39,788 nt of DNA, taken from a virus. Where the stretch lies: the IMG/VR virus record IMGVR_UViG_3300005288_000022, positions 1-39,788 of that record. One strand, 5' to 3'. Of the stretch, positions 7,135-13,317 are shown piece by piece (within the stretch, counting starts at the first letter, position 1; each line of letters opens with the position of its first letter). The notes below the pieces were generated by a model. The model searched no databases, was not told where the DNA came from, and saw nothing but the letters and a program-made list of their open reading frames with translations. A program made the translations under genes and the position numbers.

Positions 7135-7502
7135 GCGCAGAACTCCTAGGTCATCACCTCAAGGATGAGGCGATAGACCATGAGGCTGAGTATCGGTTTG
7201 GCGCAATCGCATCTGGTGGAGCCGGAAAGGGGCTTCGTGGGCGGCTCAAGGAGGCAGGCCTGAAGGACTGGCGTGCAGACTTCCACATAATCGGGCACAT
7301 GCTGCTGGTTGAAGTGGAAGGGGGGGCATGGACTGGCGGGCGGCATACGACAGGAGTTGGATTTAATGCTGATCTCGCCAAGTATGATGCCGCCATGCGC
7401 CTTGGATACTCGGTCTACCGCTGCTCGCCCGAGATGGTCAAGAAAGGCCGCGCCATCGAAACGATCAAGCAGCTTATTGCTTTGAGGCTGGCCGACCAGT
7501 AA
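7131..7502 (+). CDS. PD-(D/E)XK-type phage endonuclease (Vsr/DUF559-like)
   Basis: 123 aa with a TTG start at 7131, chosen because AAGGAG lies 8 nt upstream and no in-frame ATG is near the N-terminus. The core [20 protein letters not shown] (Asp50, Glu61, Glu63), then [19 protein letters not shown] and G-Y-S-V-Y-R, matches a recurring phage nuclease layout. It ends the rightward early operon where lambdoid phages carry RusA or NinG, so a Holliday-junction or recombination-linked role is plausible but unproven. Confidence 0.75.
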   Translation: MSAELLGHHLKDEAIDHEAEYRFGAIASGGAGKGLRGRLKEAGLKDWRADFHIIGHMLLVEVEGGAWTGGRHTTGVGFNADLAKYDAAMRLGYSVYRCSPEMVKKGRAIETIKQLIALRLADQ

Positions 7503-7600
7503 CATCGATCTCGCAAGTCAGCCGTTGGTCGCGGCTTTCGAGGTTTCACGGTTTCCCCTCGGAGATTCAGCTTGCCGCCCCAGCGATGGGGCAATTAATC
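7503..7600. other. Non-coding leader of the tRNA region
   Basis: No supported ORF. A short hairpin, GCCCC-AGCGAT-GGGGC, lies about 7576-7592, just before the first tRNA. It could be a processing element; there is no T-tract. Confidence 0.3.
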
Positions 7601-7676
7601 TGGACTGAAGCATTGACGGTTGATGCTCTCGGCTCATAACCGAGGGAAGCGAGTTCAAGTCTCGACAGTCCAACCA
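7601..7676 (+). tRNA. tRNA with CAT anticodon (Met or lysidine-type Ile)
   Basis: 76 nt with an encoded CCA. The acceptor TGGACTG/CAGTCCA is perfect (7601-7607, 7666-7672). D arm GCAT...ATGC, anticodon stem CTCGG/CCGAG with loop CTCATAA, T arm GCGAG-TTCAAGT-CTCGA with one mismatch, discriminator A. The sequence alone does not decide between Met and Ile2. Confidence 0.85.
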
Positions 7677-7770
7677 GAGCATGGGGCGTCAACCTTCTGC
7701 GGCGTAGATCTGAGAGTCTTCAGGGAGCCAAAAACAGTTGATCATCTGGAGGGAAGTGCTCCGGAGCCAA

Positions 7771-7840
7771 GCGGGTAGCGCAGGTCGCTAGTTAGCCTTC
7801 CAAGCTTACAACCAGGGTTCGATTCCCTGTATCCGCCCCA
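7771..7840 (+). tRNA. tRNA-Gly (TCC) with a shortened D arm
   Basis: Acceptor GCGGGTA/TATCCGC (one G-T), anticodon loop CTTCCAA, perfect T arm CAGGG-TTCGATT-CCCTG, encoded CCA. Total length is only 70 nt. The stretch between acceptor and anticodon stem is 14 nt, leaving at best a 3-bp D stem (GCG/CGC) with a 5-nt loop. The anticodon stem has a T-T mismatch. It may be a degenerate or minimal tRNA. Confidence 0.6.
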
Positions 7841-8161
7841 CAAAACCAACGCCAGCGACGCGGAGAACAGCTTCCGCCAGCCCGCACATGCGGCCGTCTC
7901 CATCAGAGTTTGATTTTGCACAACCTCGATTAGCTCCCGCGGTGTAGGTCGAGAATTGAAAAGGCTGGGGCGCCAGCAAGCAAGATCAAACCCTGATGCA
8001 GATGATGCGCAGGCTGATGCGCGACGGGTGTATCCGTTCCCTGAACTATGGACAAGCCGGAGATCAGCGCCGGCCATCTGCATCAAGGATTGGGAGTTTC
8101 CCGGTCGAGCGTTCGGTGCTATTAACCGACGGCGCGGGATGCGTCGATAACTCAGTCCCAT
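7841..8161 (+). other. Unassigned stretch before the lysis genes
   Basis: No convincing gene. One open frame from TTG 7956 to 8150 (64 aa, basic) and an overlapping one from ATG (about 7996) to the TAG at 8161 both lack a good RBS. The stretch ends at a strong terminator, so it is transcribed and stopped before the lysis genes. It may hold a small RNA or the remnant of a late regulator. Confidence 0.3.
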
Positions 8162-8190
8162 AGCCCGAGCCTAAAAGCCTCGGGCTTTTT
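8162..8190 (+). terminator. Rho-independent terminator before the lysis module
   Basis: AGCCCGAG (8162-8169) and CTCGGGCT (8179-8186) form a perfect 8-bp stem with a 9-nt loop, followed by TTTTT. It separates the early and tRNA region from the lysis and structural genes, so late expression needs a downstream promoter or antitermination. Confidence 0.8.
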
Positions 8191-8220
8191 CATGCGCTCA
8201 AAGAAATAAAGGCCATGGGC

Positions 8221-8236
8221 CATAATAGTTTAATAT
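8221..8236 (+). promoter_or_regulatory. Possible late promoter -10 region
   Basis: CATAAT (8221-8226) and TAATAT (8231-8236) lie between the terminator and the first lysis reading frame. No good -35 is visible at the right distance, so the site would need an activator, or is not a promoter. Confidence 0.25.
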
Positions 8237-8273
8237 TTGATCTACATCCCATGGAGCACATGGGGAGCTGCCA

Positions 8274-8333
8274 ATGAAACACTGCTACGGATCAAACAAA
8301 TGGCCGAGCCTACAAGCATGGTTGTACCGCTAG
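8274..8333 (+). CDS. Possible 19-aa leader peptide overlapping the holin start
   Basis: The ATG at 8274 has GGGGAG 5 nt upstream, the best RBS in this stretch. The 19-codon frame ends at 8333, beyond both candidate holin starts (8300, 8318) and in another frame. It may couple or delay holin translation. Support is the RBS only. Confidence 0.35.
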   Translation: MKHCYGSNKWPSLQAWLYR

Positions 8334-8683
8334 CGATTGCTGGCGCAGGGGGAGGGGCATTCGCTGCGGCGGCCGGGGTTGATGTGAACGCCGTACTGAT
8401 GGCCTTCGCTGGCGCTACCATGTTCGCCTTCATGTCCAAGGGGACCAGCGTCCCGCTTCGGATGGGGCTTCTGGTCACCGCATGGATTTTTGGTTACTAC
8501 ACAAGCCTGGAGATAGTCCAGAGAGAAATAATGGGGTTCAAGTCACCTTCATTTCCGGCTTTTGTAGCGGCTTTCTTCGGCGTGGCCGTATTCAAGGCGT
8601 TATTGCTCATCTTCGACAAAGACGGCAAAGCATGGATACGCAAAAGACTCGGCCTTCCAAGCGAGGGACTTGGGGATGAATGA
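8300..8683 (+). CDS. Probable holin, 127 aa
   Basis: Four hydrophobic stretches (about residues 8-26, 31-46, 53-70, 85-103) and a charged C-terminus (K-A-W-I-R-K-R) fit a pore-forming holin placed before the endolysin. Start ATG 8300 has only a weak CGGA upstream; a second in-frame Met is at codon 7 (8318). The upstream in-frame TTG at 8237 is possible but less likely. It would time lysis by perforating the inner membrane. Confidence 0.65.
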   Translation: MAEPTSMVVPLAIAGAGGGAFAAAAGVDVNAVLMAFAGATMFAFMSKGTSVPLRMGLLVTAWIFGYYTSLEIVQREIMGFKSPSFPAFVAAFFGVAVFKALLLIFDKDGKAWIRKRLGLPSEGLGDE

Positions 8684-8954
8684 AATCATTCTGCTCGTCA
8701 AGGCATCGGTGGCGGCGGCGATCTGCCTCCGTCTCTTCTGCTACAAATGGCCGCATGATGCGCGATACAGGGTAGGAGTTACGGCAATAGCCTATTTCCT
8801 GATGCTATGCAGCGGCTCGGTATCAATCCTTCTCCTTATGGGGAACCAGGCGGCTGCGCAGATCTTCGATGCGGGAATCTACGCAGTTGTTTTACTGTTA
8901 ATGCTCGCAGCTCGCGGCAATCTCGCCAAAATACTGGAGATCAGGCATGGCTGA
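8676..8954 (+). CDS. Second small holin-like membrane protein
   Basis: 92 aa, ATG 8676 (GAGGG upstream), overlapping the previous gene by 8 nt. Three hydrophobic segments: I-I-L-L-V-K-A-S-V-A-A-A-I-C-L-R-L-F, V-T-A-I-A-Y-F-L-M-L-C and A-G-I-Y-A-V-V-L-L-L-M-L. It resembles putative 3TM phage holins. With the holin-like gene just upstream it could be holin or antiholin; which is which cannot be told. Confidence 0.65.
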   Translation: MNEIILLVKASVAAAICLRLFCYKWPHDARYRVGVTAIAYFLMLCSGSVSILLLMGNQAAAQIFDAGIYAVVLLLMLAARGNLAKILEIRHG

Positions 8955-9426
8955 AACAGCTACCAACCCGCGCAACCTGCCAGCCTTCCTCGACACCATC
9001 GCGTTCAGCGAAGGCACGGACAAGCCCGGGCAGCCAACAAGAGACCGCGGTTATGACGTGCTAGTCGGTGGCGGGTTGTTCTCAGGCTATGCCGACCACC
9101 CGCGCAAGCTGATTGATCTGCCTAGACTCGGCATCAAGTCCACAGCCGCCGGCCGCTACCAAGTCCTTGCGCGCTACTACGACGCCTACAAGAAGCAGCT
9201 CAAGTTGCCCGACTTCTCTCCGACCAGCCAGGACAAGATAGCGATTCAGCTGATCAAGGAGTGCAAGGCGCTGGATGACGTGAATGCTGGCCGTATTGGC
9301 GATGCCCTTCACAAGTGCCGATCTCGGTGGGCATCATTGCCAGGCGCAGGCTACGGGCAGCATGAGCACACGACCGATCGACTGATCAGCATCTACCAAA
9401 CCAAAGGCGGGGTACTTGACTCATGA
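8947..9426 (+). CDS. Endolysin, lambda R-type lytic transglycosylase (GH104)
   Basis: 159 aa against 158 for lambda R. Shared blocks, from memory of lambda R: A-F-S-E-G-T-D (catalytic Glu22), T-R-D-R-G-Y-D-V-L-V-G-G, Y-A-D-H-P-R-K-L, K-S-T-A-A-G-R-Y-Q-V-L-A-R-Y-Y-D-A-Y-K-K-Q-L, D-F-S-P-T-S-Q-D, W-A-S-L-P-G-A-G-Y-G-Q. It cleaves peptidoglycan glycan strands to 1,6-anhydro products. No signal peptide, so it needs a holin. Overlaps both neighbours. Confidence 0.95.
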   Translation: MAETATNPRNLPAFLDTIAFSEGTDKPGQPTRDRGYDVLVGGGLFSGYADHPRKLIDLPRLGIKSTAAGRYQVLARYYDAYKKQLKLPDFSPTSQDKIAIQLIKECKALDDVNAGRIGDALHKCRSRWASLPGAGYGQHEHTTDRLISIYQTKGGVLDS

Positions 9427-10013
9427 AATGGTCAGACATCGGCAACATGGTCGGCAAAGCTGCGCCCCTGGTCGGGACATTACTCGGCGGCCCGGCCGGT
9501 GCAGCAGTTGGCTCCATGGTAGCCGCGGCACTGAACGTGAATAGCGACCCCGAATCGGTAAACGCTGCATTGGCCGGCAATCCAGATGCTCTAGTCCGCA
9601 TCCAAGAGCTGCAAGTAAATGCTAAAATTCAGTTTCAACAGTTAGCAGTCTCGCTGGAGACGACAAGGATTCAGGCTGAAGGCGCGCAGTACGTCGCCGA
9701 GGCATCTGATCGGGATAGCGCCAGGAAGCTCGCAGCGGCTCAGCCTAATGACTTGATTCGCCCATGGCTGACTGTCGTTGTACTGCTGGGATCTCTATGT
9801 ATCGTGGCCGCAATACTTCTTGGCTTCGCGACTGACGTCCTGAAAGACCCGGTAGCGGCAATGACAGCAGGTACCGTGATCGGTGTTTGGCTGGCCATGA
9901 CCAAGGACGTGATGGGCTTCTGGTTCGGCATGACCAAGGAATCGCAGAAGCAGAACGCGATTGTTACCGATTTCGCAACTCAGCCCGGTACAGTATCGAA
10001 GCCGGACAAATAA
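9423..10013 (+). CDS. 3TM holin-family protein (GTA_holin_3TM-like)
   Basis: 196 aa, ATGA overlap with the endolysin. Glycine-rich N-terminus (L-L-G-G-P-A-G-A-A-V-G-S-M-V-A-A), a long helix (about 55-100), then I-R-P-W-L-T-V-V-V-L-L-G-S-L and two more hydrophobic segments (about 113-135, 143-170). This pattern fits the three-TM holin family known from gene-transfer agents and phages. It lies where Rz-type spanins usually sit. Confidence 0.7.
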   Translation: MKWSDIGNMVGKAAPLVGTLLGGPAGAAVGSMVAAALNVNSDPESVNAALAGNPDALVRIQELQVNAKIQFQQLAVSLETTRIQAEGAQYVAEASDRDSARKLAAAQPNDLIRPWLTVVVLLGSLCIVAAILLGFATDVLKDPVAAMTAGTVIGVWLAMTKDVMGFWFGMTKESQKQNAIVTDFATQPGTVSKPDK

Positions 10014-10030
10014 CCAACGAGGGAAATACA

Positions 10031-10144
10031 ATGCGACCACAACCAAAGCTGAACAAAACCACTCAGGGCGGCATGGGGCTCTATGCCAAGAATGAGGCGC
10101 CGACCGTGAAGCCGTCCAAGCCTGCGAAGAAGGTGAAGAAATGA
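10031..10144 (+). CDS. Tiny basic protein, 37 aa
   Basis: GAGGGAAA 4-9 nt before the ATG at 10031 and an ATGA overlap with the next gene support translation. It ends K-P-A-K-K-V-K-K. Very basic, no membrane segment. Unknown. Confidence 0.55.
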   Translation: MRPQPKLNKTTQGGMGLYAKNEAPTVKPSKPAKKVKK

Positions 10145-10440
10145 TCGGCTCATCCCTCGACTCATCATCGCAGCTCACGCAATCAGCGGGGATTGCTGTT
10201 GGCTCTGTGGAGCAAGCAGTTGCTACGCTCGGCATTCGACTTGAGCAACTCGGCGCTCAGATCGTCGATCTCGAATCCTCCATCTACCAGATTCTCAGGC
10301 AAGACAATGAAGGCGGCGCAAAGGGAACTTGCAAACCAACACCTTCTACGCCGTTAGCCGCTCGCCTTGAAGAGCTCGTCAGTGGGATTGATAACCTGAC
10401 AAACAGGGTCGAATCGATTCGCAGCCGAGTGGATATCTGA
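10141..10440 (+). CDS. Coiled-coil protein, 99 aa
   Basis: Two helical heptad-like blocks (V-E-Q-A-V-A-T-L-G-I-R-L-E-Q-L-G-A-Q and L-A-A-R-L-E-E-L-V-S-G-I-D-N-L-T) are joined by a polar linker with one Cys. It starts on the previous stop and abuts the next gene directly. Function unknown; it could assist the neighbouring membrane proteins. Confidence 0.6.
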   Translation: MIGSSLDSSSQLTQSAGIAVGSVEQAVATLGIRLEQLGAQIVDLESSIYQILRQDNEGGAKGTCKPTPSTPLAARLEELVSGIDNLTNRVESIRSRVDI

Positions 10441-10791
10441 ATGAACGCAATCCTGATTCACTTCATTGGCTTCGCCCTGCTCGGCAAGCTGATCCCTAGC
10501 TGGGTCGGTGAGTTTGAATCAGGATTCTCCTGTGTCTGGTACGCATCCTTCGCGCTGATCGACGTCATCGCGCTGGCCTGCACCACCAGCCCATGGATAA
10601 AATGCGTTCTGGCCATCTCCTGCGCCTGGTCGGTAACGCTCGCCGTCGAGACGATCCTTCTGCAAGACCTGCTCCAATCGCATGACTACATCGCGCAATG
10701 GATCATCGACGGGGCGCTGCTGGCGTGTGCGATTGGTCTCGGTGTCGTCTGGCTGAATAGGCGCACCAAGCATAAGGAGACTGCGCAATGA
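10441..10791 (+). CDS. Multi-span membrane protein, 116 aa
   Basis: Four hydrophobic segments: I-L-I-H-F-I-G-F-A-L-L-G, Y-A-S-F-A-L-I-D-V-I-A-L-A, C-V-L-A-I-S-C-A-W-S-V-T-L-A and A-L-L-A-C-A-I-G-L-G-V-V-W-L, with a charged N-R-R-T-K-H-K tail. It begins one base after the previous stop. Probably inner-membrane and possibly lysis-related by position. Family not recognised. Confidence 0.6.
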   Translation: MNAILIHFIGFALLGKLIPSWVGEFESGFSCVWYASFALIDVIALACTTSPWIKCVLAISCAWSVTLAVETILLQDLLQSHDYIAQWIIDGALLACAIGLGVVWLNRRTKHKETAQ

Positions 10792-11222
10792 CAACTATTG
10801 CATACAGGGACGGTGTGATCGCCTATGACTCGCGCCAAACCCGAGGAGATCGAATCGTTTCTGACAACTCGCCGAAATGCCAAGTTGTTAATGGGGTGAG
10901 CTTCCTCTTGTCGGGCGTCGTATGTGATGAGAATGCATTGATATCGGCCTACTTCGGCACTCCTTCCCCGGTGCCGGTGGAGTGTTCTGGATTTGTCGTT
11001 GATGGCTACAGGCTTATGATGGTTGGTCATGACGACAAGACGGGGATCTGGAAGATGGATCTTGACCTAGCCAACCCAGATGCAATCGGCAGTGGCGCCC
11101 CTTACGCCCTCGCTGCAATGGATATGGGCGCAAGCGCGGAAGATGCGGTGCGCATGGCGATGAAACGGGACATCTACACTGGCGGCATAGTCCGGTCTAT
11201 CAATCTTATGGAGGGCAAGTAA
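10788..11222 (+). CDS. HslV-like Ntn hydrolase (proteasome beta-fold peptidase)
   Basis: 144 aa. Starts M-T-T-I-A-Y-R-D-G-V-I-A-Y-D-S-R: after Met removal Thr is the N-terminal nucleophile, as in HslV (T-T-I-V). Asp14 and Lys30 lie where HslV has Asp17 and Lys33. F-L-L-S-G, A-I-G-S-G-A-P-Y-A (99-107) and R-D-I-Y-T-G-G (127-133) align with HslV G-S-G-G-P-Y-A and D-I-C-I-Y-T. About 30 residues shorter than HslV, with no HslU partner nearby. It lies just before TerS. A head-maturation or host-directed protease role is inference. Confidence 0.82.
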   Translation: MTTIAYRDGVIAYDSRQTRGDRIVSDNSPKCQVVNGVSFLLSGVVCDENALISAYFGTPSPVPVECSGFVVDGYRLMMVGHDDKTGIWKMDLDLANPDAIGSGAPYALAAMDMGASAEDAVRMAMKRDIYTGGIVRSINLMEGK

Positions 11223-11629
11223 TGGCCGCCGGCAGACCAAAGGATGAAGTAATTGACCGGCTCAAAGAGGGCTGGCAAACGCGCTTCATTGAGATGGGCA
11301 AGGAAGGCTGCTCAGACGTTGAGATCCGCGCTGAGTTCGGTATAAGCCAAGATCTTTGGTGGCGCTGGATCGAAGAAGACGAAGAGTTTTCCACAACCGC
11401 AAAAGAAGCCAAGGCCGCTTGCCATGCCAAATGGGAGCAGATGGGCCGCAAGATGGCGTTCGGCGAAGTCGAGGGAAACCCGACAACATGGATCTTCAAC
11501 ATGAAGAACCGGTTCAACTGGCGTGACAAGCAGGATGTTGAACATAGCGGCCAAGTCGATATGAGCGCGAAGTCTGATGCGGAACTGAAAGCCCGCGCTG
11601 CCAAGTTGCTTGCGAAAGTCGAGAACTGA
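11222..11629 (+). CDS. terS: Terminase small subunit
   Basis: 135 aa directly upstream of TerL, starting on the last base of the previous stop. An N-terminal HTH-like segment (S-D-V-E-I-R-A-E-F-G-I-S-Q-D-L-W-W-R-W-I) is followed by helices suited to oligomer formation and N-M-K-N-R-F-N-W-R-D-K-Q, a motif common in small terminases. It would recognise the pac site and stimulate TerL for headful packaging. A pac site was not identified. Confidence 0.85.
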   Translation: MAAGRPKDEVIDRLKEGWQTRFIEMGKEGCSDVEIRAEFGISQDLWWRWIEEDEEFSTTAKEAKAACHAKWEQMGRKMAFGEVEGNPTTWIFNMKNRFNWRDKQDVEHSGQVDMSAKSDAELKARAAKLLAKVEN

Positions 11630-11631
11630 TC

Positions 11632-13317
11632 ATGCGGCCGGCATTGTCTTTGTCCGAGCGTGATGAGCTGGACATGATCCTGGCCGAACTGGAGCGCCGC
11701 CAAGGCACGTCTACGGTGATCGGCATCGTTCACCCTGTAGATGGCCACACTCACTCAGTCGTGCGGCGCAATGGCGAATGGCGCACTACAGACGAAGAGC
11801 CTACCGCGTACTTGCCCTTCAAGCTTGAAGCCGTCCTGAAGTCGAAGAAGCGCTTCATCATCGTCATAGGTGGTCGCGGCTCTGGCAAGTCAGTAGGCGT
11901 CGCTGACATCTGCCTGATCGATGCGAAAGAAGATGGCGTCAAAACCTACTGCCTTCGCGAATACCAGACCAGCATCAAGAACTCTATCTTCTCGCTGCTC
12001 AAGGACGAGATCAGCCGGCTTGAGTTCGACGGCTTCGAAGTCCAGTCGAACGGCATCAAATACGGCGAAGAGGATGCCTTCCAGTTTGCCGGCCTATCGC
12101 ACAACGTTGACAGCATCAAGTCTGCGCACGGTTTCCGCCGTTTCGAGATCGAAGAAGCGCAGTTCATCAGTGACGATTCGCTCACGGCGCTGACGCCAAC
12201 CGCACGGAAGAAGCCCAAGAAGGGCATGCCGACGGTGATGGAAGAGGTGCAAGAGGCAGACGGATTGGCGAACGTCTCGATGGTCTTCATCGCCAACCCA
12301 TCCAGCAGCGAGGCGCCATTCAGCAAGCGCTTCATCAATCCGTTCAAGGAGCATCTCGACAAGCACGGCTTCTATGAAGATGACCTGCACCTGATCGTCG
12401 TCATGAACTACACCGACAATCCTTGGTTCCAAGACTCCGGCCTTGAAGAAGAGCGGCTATGGGACTTCAACTACAGGTCGCGCGCAATGTATGACCACAT
12501 CTGGCTCGGCGCCTTCAACGACTCGGTGGAGAACGCTCTGATCATGTCCGAATGGTTCGATGCTTGCGTGGATGCGCATAAAAAGCTGGGCTTTGTTGCG
12601 TCTGGCGCACGAATCGCCGCGCATGATCCATCGGATACCGGGCCGGACAGCAAGGGTTTCGCTGCGCGTCACGGCTCAGTCATCGAAATGGTCAAGGAGA
12701 TGGAGACTGGCACCGTCAACGAGGGCGGTCACTGGGCGGCAGGCGAGGCGATCCAGTTCCAGTCTGATGCATTCGCATGGGATGGCGACGGCATGGGCAT
12801 TGCGCTGACCGAACAGATGGGCGCCGACTTCCAGGGCAAGCAGACGGTTCTGTCCGTATTCCGTGGTAGTGAGTCGCCAGACTTCCCCGATGCTGTCTAT
12901 CGATCGGCTATCGCATTTGTTCCAGCCGAGAACAGTAACGCACCGGTGGCCAACCAGAAGACCAACAGCGATTCGTTCCGCAACAAGCGGGCCCAGTATT
13001 ACTTCGAGCTACGCGACCGCTGCTATCGCACGTACAGGGCCGTAGTGCATGGCGAATACCATGACCCGGCCAAGATGATAAGCTTCGATTCATCAATCGA
13101 ACTTCTGTCCAAGCTTCGCGCTGAACTCTGCCGCATGCCGGTCAAGCCCAATGGCAACGGCCTGTTCGAGCTTTACACGAAGGCTGAGATGAAGTCCAAA
13201 TTCAAAATGGCCAGCCCGAACTTGGCGGATTCCGTAATGATGCTGATGCGTTACGTGCCGCAAGCAAGGGTTCAACCTAAGATTCCGCGTCCAGTGCGGC
13301 CGATGGGAAGGAAATAA
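11632..13317 (+). CDS. terL: Terminase large subunit
   Basis: 561 aa; P22 gp2 is about 499. ATPase: Walker A G-G-R-G-S-G-K-S at 80-87 and Walker B F-E-I-E-E-A-Q around 171-177. Nuclease acidic residues: H-D-P-S-D (Asp332), W-D-G-D-G (384-386) and a late A-D-S-V-M near 537. Powers DNA translocation and makes the headful cut. The first about 70 residues, before the ATPase, form an extra segment. The start shares TAATG-type coupling with its neighbours. Confidence 0.95.
   Translation: MRPALSLSERDELDMILAELERRQGTSTVIGIVHPVDGHTHSVVRRNGEWRTTDEEPTAYLPFKLEAVLKSKKRFIIVIGGRGSGKSVGVADICLIDAKEDGVKTYCLREYQTSIKNSIFSLLKDEISRLEFDGFEVQSNGIKYGEEDAFQFAGLSHNVDSIKSAHGFRRFEIEEAQFISDDSLTALTPTARKKPKKGMPTVMEEVQEADGLANVSMVFIANPSSSEAPFSKRFINPFKEHLDKHGFYEDDLHLIVVMNYTDNPWFQDSGLEEERLWDFNYRSRAMYDHIWLGAFNDSVENALIMSEWFDACVDAHKKLGFVASGARIAAHDPSDTGPDSKGFAARHGSVIEMVKEMETGTVNEGGHWAAGEAIQFQSDAFAWDGDGMGIALTEQMGADFQGKQTVLSVFRGSESPDFPDAVYRSAIAFVPAENSNAPVANQKTNSDSFRNKRAQYYFELRDRCYRTYRAVVHGEYHDPAKMISFDSSIELLSKLRAELCRMPVKPNGNGLFELYTKAEMKSKFKMASPNLADSVMMLMRYVPQARVQPKIPRPVRPMGRK

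Noticed and set aside
7742-8161. 139-aa minus-strand open frame over the second tRNA
   Set aside because: It reads through a tRNA-Gly in reverse and through the terminator region, with no RBS.
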